From assembly GCA_963773195.1 (NCBI GenBank), contig CAVZAE010000005.1, positions 744,001-808,000 on the forward strand: a stretch of 64,000 nt of DNA. Reading direction: 5' to 3'. The notes beneath the pieces were generated by a model, which saw nothing but the letters and a program-made list of their open reading frames with translations, had not been told where the DNA came from and ran no database searches. Below are positions 38,592 to 47,293 of the stretch, piece by piece. The translations under genes were made by a program, and so were the position numbers. Origin of the DNA: CAIWHR01 sp963773195. Lineage in GTDB: Bacteria > Pseudomonadota > Gammaproteobacteria > Burkholderiales > Casimicrobiaceae. Within the stretch, counting starts at the first letter, position 1, and each line of letters opens with the position of its first letter.

Positions 38592-38602
38592 GGGAGATTC
38601 CG

Positions 38603-40315
38603 ATGTCCGGCGCCAAGACCGTTGCCGAGCTCGTCGTCGAGTTCCTGATCGGGCACGGTGTCGATCGCGTGTTCGGTCTCCAGGGCGGCCACATCCAGCC
38701 GATCTGGGATCATCTCGCGCAGCACGGCGTGCGCATCGTCGACGTCCGCGACGAGGGGGCGGCCGTGCACATGGCGCACGCGCATGCCGCGCTCGGCGCC
38801 GGCTTCGGCGTTGCGCTCGTGACCGCGGGGCCGGGTGTCACCAACTGCGTGACGGCGATCGCCAATGCGCAGCTCGAGCGCGTGCCGGTGGTGCTGATCG
38901 GCGGCTGCGCGCCGGTGGCGCAGGATGACATGGGACCGCTGCAGGGGATCGCGCACGTCGACATCCTGCGGCCTGTCACGCGGCTCGCACGAACCTTGCG
39001 CGTCGCCGACAACGTGCCGCGCGACCTCGACAAGGCGCTGGCCACTGCGCAAGGTGACGGCGCGGTACCAGGTCCGGTGTACGTCGAGATTCCGACCGAC
39101 GTGTTGCGCGAGACCGTGCCCGCCACGGTCGTCCTCGACGAATACCTGACCGCGCGGCCGCGGCGGCGCCTGCCGCCCGATCCGGCGGAGATCGAGCGTG
39201 CGGCGCGGCTGATCGACGAAGCGACGCGACCGCTGGTCATGACCGGTCGCGGTGCGAGCGGCGCCGGCGCCGCGCTCGTCGCGCTCCTCGATCGCACGGG
39301 CGCCGCCTACCTCGATACGCAGGAGAGCCGCGGGCTCGTTCCGGCGGAGCACGCCGCGGTCGTTGGTGCAGTCCGCGGGCGTGCCATGCAGGAGGCGGAC
39401 CTGGTCATCGTCGTCGGGCGCAAGCTCGACTACCAGATGGCTTACGGCTCGCCTGCGATTTTCGGCAACGCGCGCTTCCTGCGCATCGCCGACAACTGGG
39501 AGGAATTGCGCGAGAATCGCCGCGGCGAGGTCGAGCTTCTCGCCGATCCCGCGCTCGCGCTCGTGGCGCTTGCGCAGGCCGCGAAGCGCCGCTCGCCGCG
39601 CCTCGACACGCAATGGACGACGGCGCTGCGGAGCGAGCACGAGCGCCGATCGTCGCGTTATTCCGAATCGCTCGCGAGCGTGTCCGCCGGCAAGGACGGA
39701 CACATGCATCCAAACCGGATCTTCGCGGCGCTCGCGAAGGTGCTCAAACCCGATGCGATCACCATCGCCGACGGCGGCGACATCCTGAGCTTCGCGCGTA
39801 TGGGCCTGCCGCCTCGAACCTACCTCGACTCCGGCGCGTTCGGCTGCCTTGGCGTCGGAATCCCCTATGGCGTGGCGGCGGCGCTATTGCATCCGGATCG
39901 GCAGGTTGTCGTGATCACCGGCGACGGCGCCTTCGGCATCAACGCGATGGAGATCGACTCGGCCAAGCGCCACGGCGCGAAGGCCGTGTTCATCGTCGCC
40001 AACAACGCGGCGTGGAACATCGAGCGACTCGACCAGGAGATGAACTACGGCGGCCGCGTCGTTGGCACGACGCTGCAGTGGTCGGACTACGCGGCCATGG
40101 CACGCGCCTTCGGCCTGCATGGCGAGCGTGTCACCGATCCGGCGCGACTCGACGGCGCGCTGGCCGAAGCGTTCGCAAACGCGCCCGCGCTCCTCGACGT
40201 GGTCGTCACGCGTGATGCGCTCTCCTCCGATGCCGGCAAGGGCTTGGGCTGGGTGCCGACCTATCAGGCACTGACCGCGTGGGACGAGGCCGAGCGCGCA
40301 CGGCGCAACCTGTAG
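38603..40315 (+). CDS. thiamine diphosphate-dependent enzyme (acetolactate synthase/2-hydroxyacyl-CoA lyase family)
   Basis: AGGGAGA lies 6 bases before ATG 38603. 570 residues in the three-domain POX layout: the N-terminal Pyr domain has catalytic Glu51 in VRDEGAAVHMA and GVALVTAGPGVTNCVTAI. The middle domain follows. The C-terminal PP domain has the cofactor motif GDGAFGINAMEIDSAKRHGAK..FIVANNAAWN. The family includes acetolactate synthase, oxalyl-CoA decarboxylase and 2-hydroxyacyl-CoA lyase. The acyl-CoA ligase directly downstream favours a CoA-linked substrate, which is inference. Confidence 0.88.
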   Translation: MSGAKTVAELVVEFLIGHGVDRVFGLQGGHIQPIWDHLAQHGVRIVDVRDEGAAVHMAHAHAALGAGFGVALVTAGPGVTNCVTAIANAQLERVPVVLIGGCAPVAQDDMGPLQGIAHVDILRPVTRLARTLRVADNVPRDLDKALATAQGDGAVPGPVYVEIPTDVLRETVPATVVLDEYLTARPRRRLPPDPAEIERAARLIDEATRPLVMTGRGASGAGAALVALLDRTGAAYLDTQESRGLVPAEHAAVVGAVRGRAMQEADLVIVVGRKLDYQMAYGSPAIFGNARFLRIADNWEELRENRRGEVELLADPALALVALAQAAKRRSPRLDTQWTTALRSEHERRSSRYSESLASVSAGKDGHMHPNRIFAALAKVLKPDAITIADGGDILSFARMGLPPRTYLDSGAFGCLGVGIPYGVAAALLHPDRQVVVITGDGAFGINAMEIDSAKRHGAKAVFIVANNAAWNIERLDQEMNYGGRVVGTTLQWSDYAAMARAFGLHGERVTDPARLDGALAEAFANAPALLDVVVTRDALSSDAGKGLGWVPTYQALTAWDEAERARRNL

Positions 40316-40331
40316 CTCTGCCGCGGCCGCG

Positions 40332-41894
40332 ATGAGCGCGCTCCTGACCGTCGCCGACGTGGTCGCGGCGCAGGCGCGCCTGCAGCCCGCCAAGATCGGT
40401 GCCCGCGATTCGCGCCGCGCGCTCACGTTTGCGAACTGGCACGAGCGTGCGAACCGGCTCGCCAACGCGCTTGCCGGACTGGGCCTCGCGAAGGGTGATC
40501 GCGTCGCGATCCTCGCCTACAACTGCGTCGAATGGATGGAGTTCTACGTCGGCCTCGCTGCCGCCGGCTTGGTCGCCGTGCCGATCAACTTCCGCCTCGT
40601 CGCGCCGGAAATCGCGTACATCGCCCAGCACTGCGAGGCCCGCGCGTTCATCGTGCAGGACGAGCTCGTCGACCGCGTCGAGCCGATCCGCGCCGAGCTC
40701 GGCATCGTCGCCGGCGGCTTCATCCACTTCGGCGCCGCGCGCGCGCCGGCCGGCTGGCAATCCTGCGAGGCGCTGCTCGAGCGCGCAACCGCGGCGATCC
40801 CGAATGTGCGCGTGGCGCCCGGGGACACGTGGGCGCTCATGTACACGTCGGGCACGACGGGTCGGCCGAAGGGAGCGATCCGCAACCACGCGGGCAGCGC
40901 CTTGATCTCGCTCGTCACGGCGCTCGACATGGGCTTCGGAAGCGAGGATACCGGCCTCTTGGTCATGCCGATGTGTCACGCGAACTCGCTCTACTTCTCG
41001 TTCACGTTCACCTACCTGGGCGCCACCTGCGTCATCGACGACCGCAAGAGCTTCGATCCCGAGCATCTGCTCGCGACGCTGGCGGCGGGAGTGACGTTCA
41101 CCTCGCTCGTGCCGACGCACTACATCATGATGCAGGCCGTCGCGGAGGGGACCAAGCGCCGGCACGACCTGGGCCGTGTGCGCAAGCTCATGATCTCGTC
41201 GGCGCCGGCCCGACGCGAGACGAAGCTCGCGATCATGGAACAGTTCCCCAATTCGCAGCTCTTCGAGCTCTACGGCTCGACCGAGGCGGGCTGGGTCACG
41301 CTGCTGCGTCCGCACGAGCAGTTGACGAAGCTCGGCTCCGTCGGCCGCGAGTGGACCGGCTCGGGGCCGATCAAGCTGATCGGGGCCGACGGCAACGAGG
41401 TGCCGGATGGTGAAGTTGGTGAGCTCTATTCGCGCACCCCGTACGCCTTCGACGGCTACTGGAAGAACCCGGAGAAAACCGCGGAAGCGTTCCGCGGGGC
41501 GTGGTGTTCGGTCGGCGACATGGCGCGCCGCGACGCTGACGGCTTCTATCATCTCGTCGACCGCAAGAGCAACATGATCATCAGCGGCGGCGAGAACGTC
41601 TACCCCTCGGAGGTCGAGAAGCTGCTCGGCACCCATCCCGCCGTGCAGGACGTCGCCGTGATCGGCATCCCGCACGACAAGTGGGGCGAGGCGGTGCACG
41701 CCGTCGTCGTGCTGCACGCGGGCCTTGCGGTGACGGAAGACGAGATCCTCGATTGGTGCAAGGATCGGATCGCCGGCTACAAGCGCCCGCGCGCGATCTC
41801 GTTCATCGCCGAATCCGAGATGCCGCGTACGGCGACGGGAAAGATCCAGCACCGGATGCTGCGCGACCGCGTCGCGGGGACAAGGAAACCATGA
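40332..41894 (+). CDS. AMP-forming acyl-CoA synthetase
   Basis: 520 residues with all ANL motifs: MYTSGTTGRPKGAIRNH (P-loop), PMCHANSLYFSF, YGSTEAGWV, GDMARRDADGFYHLVDRKSNMIISGGENVYPSEVE and the C-terminal Lys in PRTATGKIQHRML. It activates a carboxylic acid to its CoA ester. It starts 16 bp after the thiamine-diphosphate enzyme, so the two probably act in sequence. The acid is not predictable. Confidence 0.92.
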   Translation: MSALLTVADVVAAQARLQPAKIGARDSRRALTFANWHERANRLANALAGLGLAKGDRVAILAYNCVEWMEFYVGLAAAGLVAVPINFRLVAPEIAYIAQHCEARAFIVQDELVDRVEPIRAELGIVAGGFIHFGAARAPAGWQSCEALLERATAAIPNVRVAPGDTWALMYTSGTTGRPKGAIRNHAGSALISLVTALDMGFGSEDTGLLVMPMCHANSLYFSFTFTYLGATCVIDDRKSFDPEHLLATLAAGVTFTSLVPTHYIMMQAVAEGTKRRHDLGRVRKLMISSAPARRETKLAIMEQFPNSQLFELYGSTEAGWVTLLRPHEQLTKLGSVGREWTGSGPIKLIGADGNEVPDGEVGELYSRTPYAFDGYWKNPEKTAEAFRGAWCSVGDMARRDADGFYHLVDRKSNMIISGGENVYPSEVEKLLGTHPAVQDVAVIGIPHDKWGEAVHAVVVLHAGLAVTEDEILDWCKDRIAGYKRPRAISFIAESEMPRTATGKIQHRMLRDRVAGTRKP

Positions 41895-41974
41895 GACGAT
41901 TCGGAATGGGCCTGCTCTGCGCAATCGCGGGAATCGTCGCGGGTGGCCGGAGCAAGTCGCGTGATGCCGGATGA
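41891..41974 (+). pseudogene. 27-codon remnant of a small membrane protein gene
   Basis: The ATG overlaps the ligase stop (ATGA). MRRFGMGLLCAIAGIVAG begins a membrane helix, then the frame runs into GRSKSRDAG and stops within the next gene's start. It looks like a small membrane protein that lost its 3' part. Confidence 0.45.
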
Positions 41975-42488
41975 TGATCGGGCGCCGGTCGAGATCGTCG
42001 CGTATTCGCTCGACTGGCCGCGGCGGTTCGGCGCCGAGCGCGACGCCCTCGCCCGCCTCTTCCCCCCGGACGTGTTCAGCATCGATCACGTCGGCAGCAC
42101 GGCAGTGCCGGGGCTCGGCGCCAAGCCGATCGTCGATATACTGATCGGCGCACCCACGCTCGCGGAGATCGAAGCGCGCATCCCGGCCCTCGAGATGCTG
42201 GGCTATCGCTACGCGCCCGAGCACGAGGCTGCGTTGCCAGAGCGCCGCTATTTCGCCAAGCCCGCACGTCATCCCCGGCTCTATCACGTGCACGCGGTCC
42301 GCGCCGACAGCAGGTTCCACCGGGAACATCTCGCGTTCCGCGACGCGCTGCGCGCAGACGCGGCGCTCGCAGTCGAGTATCTGACGCTGAAGCGCGCCCT
42401 CGCGGCGCGCCACGGCCGCGACCGCGAAGGCTACACCGACGGCAAGGCCGCGTTCATCCGGGCCGCGGTCGACCGCGCATGCGTGTGA
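41964..42488 (+). CDS. GrpB/UPF0157 family protein
   Basis: 174 residues from ATG 41964 (a GTG at 41943 is in frame). VEIVAYSLDWPRRFGAERDAL, IDHVGSTAVPGLGAKPIVDILIGAP and RLYHVHAVRADSRFHREHLAFRDALR are the signature of GrpB, a nucleotidyltransferase-fold family. HVGSTAV..K-P-I-V-D-I holds the acidic residues of that fold. Some plant and bacterial members join CoA biosynthesis or add nucleotides, but the role here is unknown. Confidence 0.87.
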   Translation: MPDDDRAPVEIVAYSLDWPRRFGAERDALARLFPPDVFSIDHVGSTAVPGLGAKPIVDILIGAPTLAEIEARIPALEMLGYRYAPEHEAALPERRYFAKPARHPRLYHVHAVRADSRFHREHLAFRDALRADAALAVEYLTLKRALAARHGRDREGYTDGKAAFIRAAVDRACV

Positions 42489-43213
42489 TCGAGACCGCGG
42501 TGTGCACGCTCGAGCCGCAGCTCGCGACCCACGCGGAGGCGATGTTCGCCGTGCTCTCCGACCCCGCGATCTACGAGCACGAGAATGCGCCTCCCGCGTC
42601 TGTCGACGCGTTGCGCGAGCGATACGGGAAGCTCGAGACGCGGCGCTCGGGCGACGGCCGCGAACGCTGGCTCAACTGGGTCGTGCGGCTGCCGAACGGT
42701 GAGCTCACGGGCTACGTGCAAGCGACGGTGCACGCCGACGGCCGCGCGGCAGTGGCGTACGAATTTGCGAGCCGCTACTGGGGCCGCGGCCTCGCGCGCG
42801 CCGCCGTCGAGGCCATGATCGGCGAGCTCGTCGCGTACTACGGCGTGCGCACACTGTCGGCGGTGCTGAAGCGCAGCAACGAACGCTCGCGCCGACTCCT
42901 CGAGCGCCTGCACTTTGCGCTCGCGTCGCCCGAGCTTCATCGACAAAGGAGCATAGACGCCGACGAGCTCTTGATGGAGCGCGATGCGCCCGCCAGGCGA
43001 CTCGAGTTCGACGTCTTCGGCAAGCGCATTCTGATCGAGCGCATGCCGGACGGCTGGCGCGCGTTTCGCCCCGGCGCCGACGGCAAGCGTTCCGCGCTCG
43101 ATCTCGCCATTCCCGATTTCGTCGCCGAGGATGAACTGTTGCAATACCTGGACGACCTCTACCACGAGCTCGCGACGCCTTCGAATCCGTGCGTCCGGCG
43201 CGTATCTGGCTGA
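42479..43213 (+). CDS. GNAT acetyltransferase fused to a DUF7661-like domain
   Basis: 244 residues. Residues 1-165 are a RimL-type GNAT: CTLEPQLATHAEAMFAVLSDP, LNWVVRLPNGELTGYVQATV, the loop ASRYWGRGLARAAVEAM and VLKRSNERSRRLLERLHF. From about residue 172, RRLEFDVFGKRILIERMPDGWRAF..GADGKR..LDLAIPDFVAEDELLQYLDDLYHE resembles a separate small conserved domain (DUF7661 type). The frame is continuous, so this is an apparent fusion. It overlaps GrpB by 10 bp. Confidence 0.78.
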   Translation: MRVIETAVCTLEPQLATHAEAMFAVLSDPAIYEHENAPPASVDALRERYGKLETRRSGDGRERWLNWVVRLPNGELTGYVQATVHADGRAAVAYEFASRYWGRGLARAAVEAMIGELVAYYGVRTLSAVLKRSNERSRRLLERLHFALASPELHRQRSIDADELLMERDAPARRLEFDVFGKRILIERMPDGWRAFRPGADGKRSALDLAIPDFVAEDELLQYLDDLYHELATPSNPCVRRVSG

Positions 43214-43223
43214 AGGCGACGCG

Positions 43224-43688
43224 GTGGCAGCGCCTCCACGCAAGTCGACTCGATCGCACCCCGCGGGCTACTCGCGCGCGCCGCTGGCGGCGAAGCTCGG
43301 CATCAAAGCGGGCACCACGATTTACCTGACCCACGCTCCCGCGGGGTTCGAGCGGCTGCTCGAGCCGCTGCCGCCCGGTGTGCGGTTCACGCCGCGTCTC
43401 GCGGCCGGCATCGACCTCGCGCACATCTTCGCCACGCGCACGGCCGAGCTTCGTGCCGCGCTCAACTCGCATCGGCGCATGCTCGCGCCCGACGCGACGG
43501 TCTGGGTATCGTGGCCGAAGAAGGCATCGGGAGTTCCCTCCGAGATCACCGAGAATACGGTGCGCGAGCTCGCGTTGCCGTTGGGCTACGTCGACGTCAA
43601 GGTCTGCGCCGTCGATGCGACCTGGTCGGGACTCAAGCTCGTCGTGCGCAAGGCGCCGCGCCCGGGGAAGGCCGGGCCCCGCGATTGA
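43224..43688 (+). CDS. DUF3052 family protein
   Basis: 154 residues from GTG 43224: GYSRAPLAAKLGIKAGTTIYLTHAPAGFERLL, IFATRTAELRAALNSHRRMLAPDATVWVSWPKKASGVPSEITENTVRELALPLGYVDVKVCAVD. This is the DUF3052 pattern (W-V-S-W-P-K-K-A/S-S). Function unknown. Confidence 0.88.
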   Translation: MAAPPRKSTRSHPAGYSRAPLAAKLGIKAGTTIYLTHAPAGFERLLEPLPPGVRFTPRLAAGIDLAHIFATRTAELRAALNSHRRMLAPDATVWVSWPKKASGVPSEITENTVRELALPLGYVDVKVCAVDATWSGLKLVVRKAPRPGKAGPRD

Positions 43689-43735
43689 CGCGAGCGCGCA
43701 GCTGCGCGAGGATCACTGCGAGAGGAGGGAGGGCG

Positions 43736-44110
43736 ATGCGCTGGATCGCGGCCATGGTCGGCGGGCTCGTCGCGTGGTTCGTCGTCGCCCAGCTCGGCGA
43801 CTTCGTGCTCCGCGCGCTGCTGCCGGGCTACGCGGAGGTCGAGCGAGCGCTGACATTCACGCTCGGCATGCAGGTGGGCCGGCTCGTCCTCGGCGCGCTC
43901 GCTTCGCTGATCGCTGGCTGGGTCGCGGCGCTGATCGCGCGGAATGGGCGCGCCGGATGGGCGCTCGCGCTCGCGCTCGTCCTGTTTTTCATCCCGGTGC
44001 ACTACCAGCTCTGGGACCGCTTCCCGCTCTGGTACCACCTCGTTTTCCTAGCTTCGCTCATTGTCGTGACCCCGGCCGGCGCAGCGCTCGTCCGACGGCG
44101 CCGCGCGTGA
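43736..44110 (+). CDS. integral membrane protein, unknown function
   Basis: GAGGGAGGG precedes ATG 43736. 124 residues with four membrane helices (MRWIAAMVGGLVAWFVVAQL, GRLVLGALASLIAGWVAALIA, WALALALVLFFIPVHYQLW and LVFLASLIVVTPAGAALV), ending RRRRA. Its TGA overlaps the ATG of the next GFA gene by one base. Confidence 0.65.
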   Translation: MRWIAAMVGGLVAWFVVAQLGDFVLRALLPGYAEVERALTFTLGMQVGRLVLGALASLIAGWVAALIARNGRAGWALALALVLFFIPVHYQLWDRFPLWYHLVFLASLIVVTPAGAALVRRRRA

Positions 44111-44511
44111 TGGTCACCGGCCGCTGCCAGTGCGCCGCCGTCGCGTGGCGGCTCGATGGCGAGATCACGTTCATCAGCCATTGCCACTGCTCGATCTGCC
44201 GGCGGATCCACGGGGCGGCGTTCGGCACGTTCGCGCACGGCGATGCCTCCGCGTTTCACTGGGTCCGCGGCGAAGGCTCGATCGCGCGCTACGAATCGTC
44301 GCCCGGCGTCTTTCGCGCCTTCTGCCGGGCCTGCGGCTCGCAGGTGCCGGTGATCGAACGCGACCAGATGTGCATCCCTGCGGGCGGGATCGACGGCGAT
44401 CCGGGCGTGCGGCCTTCGCGCCACATCTTCGTCGGCTCGAAGGCGCCGTGGTACGAAATCACGGACACGCTGCCACAGCACGAAGCCTTTCCGCGCAATG
44501 ACGACGCGTAG
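44110..44511 (+). CDS. GFA/CENP-V family zinc protein
   Basis: 133 residues: VTGRCQCAAVAWRL, SHCHCSICRRIHGAAFGTFAHG, FRAFCRACGSQVPVIERDQ and HIFVGSKAPWYEITDTLPQHEAFP. This is the complete GFA pattern with the typical W-(Y/H)-x-I-x-D-x-L-P ending. Translation is likely coupled to the membrane-protein gene upstream. It overlaps the next GNAT gene by 14 bp. Confidence 0.92.
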   Translation: MVTGRCQCAAVAWRLDGEITFISHCHCSICRRIHGAAFGTFAHGDASAFHWVRGEGSIARYESSPGVFRAFCRACGSQVPVIERDQMCIPAGGIDGDPGVRPSRHIFVGSKAPWYEITDTLPQHEAFPRNDDA

Positions 44512-45115
44512 GCAACGCAGCGCCCATGAGATGGAAGTTCCGTCCGCCGCGGTCGGGCTCGTACGGCCGACGCTCGAGCGACTGCCAGCGTATGCGTCAG
44601 CGCTCGAACGCGGCTGGTCCGCCGACAACCTTCGCGGCGAAGCCGCCATACGCGATGAACTCGCGCGGATCGCCGAGGACGCGGAGGCCTTCGTCGTCCA
44701 GCAGACCGACCGCGAGGCGCGGGGCCGCGAAGTCACGCTCCCCGACGGATCCAAAGCCGCGCGCATTCCCGGCTTCCGGCTTTGGATCTGGGACGGCGAT
44801 TTCTGCGGCGCGATCAGCCTGCGCTGGCAGCCCGGCTCGCTCGACCTGCCACCGCATGTGCTGGGCCACATCGGCTACTCGGTCGTGCCGTGGAAGCAGC
44901 GGCGCGGCTACGCCAAAGCGGCGCTCGGGATGATGCTCGTGCATGCGCGGGCCGAAGGGCTGGCCTTCGTCGAGCTCACGACCGATCCGGACAACGTCGC
45001 TTCGCAGCGCGTCATCCTCGCGAACGGCGGCATGCTCGTCGGACCGTTCACCAAGCCGGCGCAATACGGCGCGGTCCCGGGATTGCACTACCGGATCCCG
45101 CTCGCCGTCGCGTAG
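44498..45115 (+). CDS. GNAT acetyltransferase
   Basis: 205 residues: VGLVRPTLERLPAYASALERGWSADN, IPGFRLWIWDGDFCGAISLRWQPG, and HVLGHIGYSVVPWKQRRGYAKAALGMMLVHARAEGLAFVELTTDPDNVASQRVILANGGMLV. The Q/R-R-R-G-Y-A loop binds acetyl-CoA. Substrate unknown. Confidence 0.86.
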   Translation: MTTRRQRSAHEMEVPSAAVGLVRPTLERLPAYASALERGWSADNLRGEAAIRDELARIAEDAEAFVVQQTDREARGREVTLPDGSKAARIPGFRLWIWDGDFCGAISLRWQPGSLDLPPHVLGHIGYSVVPWKQRRGYAKAALGMMLVHARAEGLAFVELTTDPDNVASQRVILANGGMLVGPFTKPAQYGAVPGLHYRIPLAVA

Positions 45116-45212
45116 TGCCAAGCCCCGACGATGCGCCGGCGCGGCCTTTGCCAGCGGCGCCGCGCGGGAGTAACCTAGGCGGAACAGTGCCGCGGAGCCA
45201 CGCCGGAGCATC

Positions 45213-45488
45213 ATGGAACCGCTCGCCGTCCTCGTTTTGCTGCCGATCGTCGTCGGCATCGTGTCGGAGCTGTTCTTCCGGGACACGACGCATGCCTCGC
45301 TCGCGGCTGCGATCGCGACTACCGTCCTGCTGTTCCTTTGCCTGCGCCTGCTCGCGCCGGCGGGCCTTTACAACTGGCTCGCGGTGCTCCTGGTCTCACC
45401 GCTCGCGATCGCGTCGGCTCTCGCGGCAGTGCTCATCCTGTATGGGCACAAGCAGGGACGCCGCCGCAGACGGCGCAACGGAGCCTGA
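45213..45488 (+). CDS. small integral membrane protein
   Basis: 91 residues with three hydrophobic helices (LAVLVLLPIVVGIVSELFF, LAAAIATTVLLFLCLRLLAP, WLAVLLVSPLAIASALAAVLILYG) and a strongly basic tail GHKQGRRRRRRNGA. No family recognised. Confidence 0.5.
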   Translation: MEPLAVLVLLPIVVGIVSELFFRDTTHASLAAAIATTVLLFLCLRLLAPAGLYNWLAVLLVSPLAIASALAAVLILYGHKQGRRRRRRNGA

Positions 45489-45624
45489 GGCGGCAGGCGC
45501 GACGCGAACCTACGCCGCCGGACGCTGTCTCCAATAGGCGAATGCCCGCCGCAACCGCGAGGTGATACACCTCGCCGCAAAGCGTTGCGATTTGTGTCAT
45601 TTCCGTACAACCCAGCGAAGAACA

Positions 45625-46176
45625 ATGACGGTCGGCGATACTGCAACGAATTGGGGACCCGTGTCGCGCGTGCTGCATGCGATCGGGGCCGCGCTTGTTC
45701 TCATCCTGGTCGTGCATGGCTTCTGGATGACGGGATTCGTGCCGCGCGGCACGCATTTCCCGCACTATGCATGGCACGCGTCGCTCGGCTACGCGCTGAT
45801 CGCGCTCATGTTCGCATGGCTGTTCTGGCGTCTCGGCAGCCCCGGGCCTCGGCTGCCCGAGGCGCGTGCCTGGGAGCGGGCCGCAATGTCCGCGGGCCAT
45901 TGGCTGCTCTTCGCGATGGTCTTCGTCACGGCCTTTTCGGGATGGGCGCTCGCGGGAACCGCGCGCAAACCGCTCGATTCGGTGTTCGGGCTCCTGCGCC
46001 TGCCGCCGATCGTCAATCCGGACCGTTCGCTGCACCCGACGCTCGGGTCGTGGCACTCCATCGCCGCCTGGACGCTCGCAGGCCTGGTCGCGCTGCACAT
46101 CCTGATGGTCGCGTGGCACTGGATGGTGCGTAAGGACGGCGTGATGCAGCGGATGTTCCGCTCGGCTCCGCAGTGA
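45625..46176 (+). CDS. cytochrome b561 family protein
   Basis: 183 residues with four membrane helices and conserved His for two b-type haems: SRVLHAIGAALVLILVVHGFW, HYAWHASLGYALIALMFAWLFW, AGHWLLFAMVFVTAFSGWALAG and SWHSIAAWTLAGLVALHILMVAWHWMVR. It is an inner-membrane electron carrier of the CybB type, possibly superoxide:quinone oxidoreductase-like. Confidence 0.9.
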   Translation: MTVGDTATNWGPVSRVLHAIGAALVLILVVHGFWMTGFVPRGTHFPHYAWHASLGYALIALMFAWLFWRLGSPGPRLPEARAWERAAMSAGHWLLFAMVFVTAFSGWALAGTARKPLDSVFGLLRLPPIVNPDRSLHPTLGSWHSIAAWTLAGLVALHILMVAWHWMVRKDGVMQRMFRSAPQ

Positions 46177-46210
46177 CGCCGGCGCGGGAGCCGCGCGATT
46201 CACAAGAGCG

Positions 46211-46594
46211 ATGAAGAGCGGTCCGCGGGTGCCCGATCATGCACGGCTCGACCGGGTCGTCGCCGAAGCACGGCGCGGGCGCGCGGAACGCGAGCAAGGT
46301 TATCGCGAACGAGCACTCAAGATCTATCCGTGGATCTGCGGGCGCTGCGGCCGCGAATTCGATCACACCACGGTGCGTGAGCTCACCGTTCACCATCGCG
46401 ACCACAACCACGACAACAACCCGCCCGACGGCAGCAACTGGGAGCTGCTCTGCGTCTATTGCCATGACAACGAGCATCAGCGGCAGGCCGAGCGGGCGCG
46501 CGGAATCGATTCGGGAGCGACGGACCCGGAGTCCGCGCCGGCGACCCATCGTCCCTTCGCCGGATTGGACGAACTCCTGAAGCGCAAGGGATGA
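46211..46594 (+). CDS. yajD: YajD-type HNH nuclease
   Basis: 127 residues: RVVAEARRGRAEREQGYRERALKIYPWICGRCGREFDHTTVRELTVHHRDHNHDNNPPDGSNWELLCVYCHDNEHQR is the YajD HNH core, with two Cys pairs for structural zinc and HH-N-H catalytic residues. The ending GLDELLKRKG is also conserved. Its biological role is unknown. Confidence 0.92.
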   Translation: MKSGPRVPDHARLDRVVAEARRGRAEREQGYRERALKIYPWICGRCGREFDHTTVRELTVHHRDHNHDNNPPDGSNWELLCVYCHDNEHQRQAERARGIDSGATDPESAPATHRPFAGLDELLKRKG

Positions 46595-46997
46595 GCGAAG
46601 GCGCGATGGCCGATGCGCTCGTGGCGCTGCACGCGCTGTTCGTCGTCTTCGCCATCGGCGGCGGAATCCTCGTCGTCTGGCGACCGATCATCGCGCTCGC
46701 GCACCTGCCGGCGGCGCTCTGGGCCGCGTGGGTCGAGCTCTCGGGATCGATCTGTCCGCTGACACCGATCGAGAACGCGTGGCGCGGCGCGGGGGGGAAG
46801 CGGGTTATGCCGGCGGCTTCATCGAGCACTATGTGTTTCCGGCGCTCTATCCCGCGGGCCTCACCGCGCGAATGCAGCTTGGACTGGGCCTCGGGGTAAT
46901 CGCGATCAACGCGCTTCTGTACTCGATCGCGTGGCGGCGGAACAACACCCGGCGCGAATTGCGCGACAATGGCGAACCACCAGGAGGACCGCCATGA
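46591..46997 (+). pseudogene. DUF2784 membrane protein, frameshift in a G run
   Basis: The ATG overlaps the yajD stop. The first frame reads ADALVALHALFVVFAIGGGILVVWRP and WAAWVELSGSICPLTPIENAWRGAGG. The continuation EAGYAGGFIEHYVFPALYPAGLT, then a helix and WRRNNTRRELRD, is in another frame. The break lies in a run of seven G at 46791-46797; eight would restore one 135-residue DUF2784 protein. Slippage or a sequencing error is likely. Confidence 0.8.
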
Positions 46998-47146
46998 CGC
47001 TCTGCCCCATTGCGATCGCCGTCGGCTGCAAGAAGTGCCCGGCATTCTCGGTCTGTCCGCTGAAGACGGTCATCGGCGACTACAAGCCGCCCGAACCGAC
47101 GGCCGCCCCGCGCAAAAGCAAAACGCCCGCGAAATCATCGAAGTAG
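46994..47146 (+). CDS. 50-residue four-Cys protein
   Basis: AGGAGG lies 6 bases before ATG 46994, which overlaps the preceding stop. The sequence MTLCPIAIAVGCKKCPAFSV-CPLKTVIGDY has four Cys in a compact cluster, then a Pro/Lys/Ala-rich tail. It may bind a metal ion or iron-sulfur cluster. No family recognised. Confidence 0.6.
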   Translation: MTLCPIAIAVGCKKCPAFSVCPLKTVIGDYKPPEPTAAPRKSKTPAKSSK

Positions 47147-47293
47147 TTTCTTCGACGCACAGCACCGCAGCGCAGCAATCAGGGCGACGTAACAAGGCGC
47201 GCGCCGCACGAGAGCAGCGCCCCCTCGCTCTCGGCTTGGGATTTCGTGCCACAATCGGCACGCCGCGGCTCTCGCGGTTCCCGAGTGCCGAGA

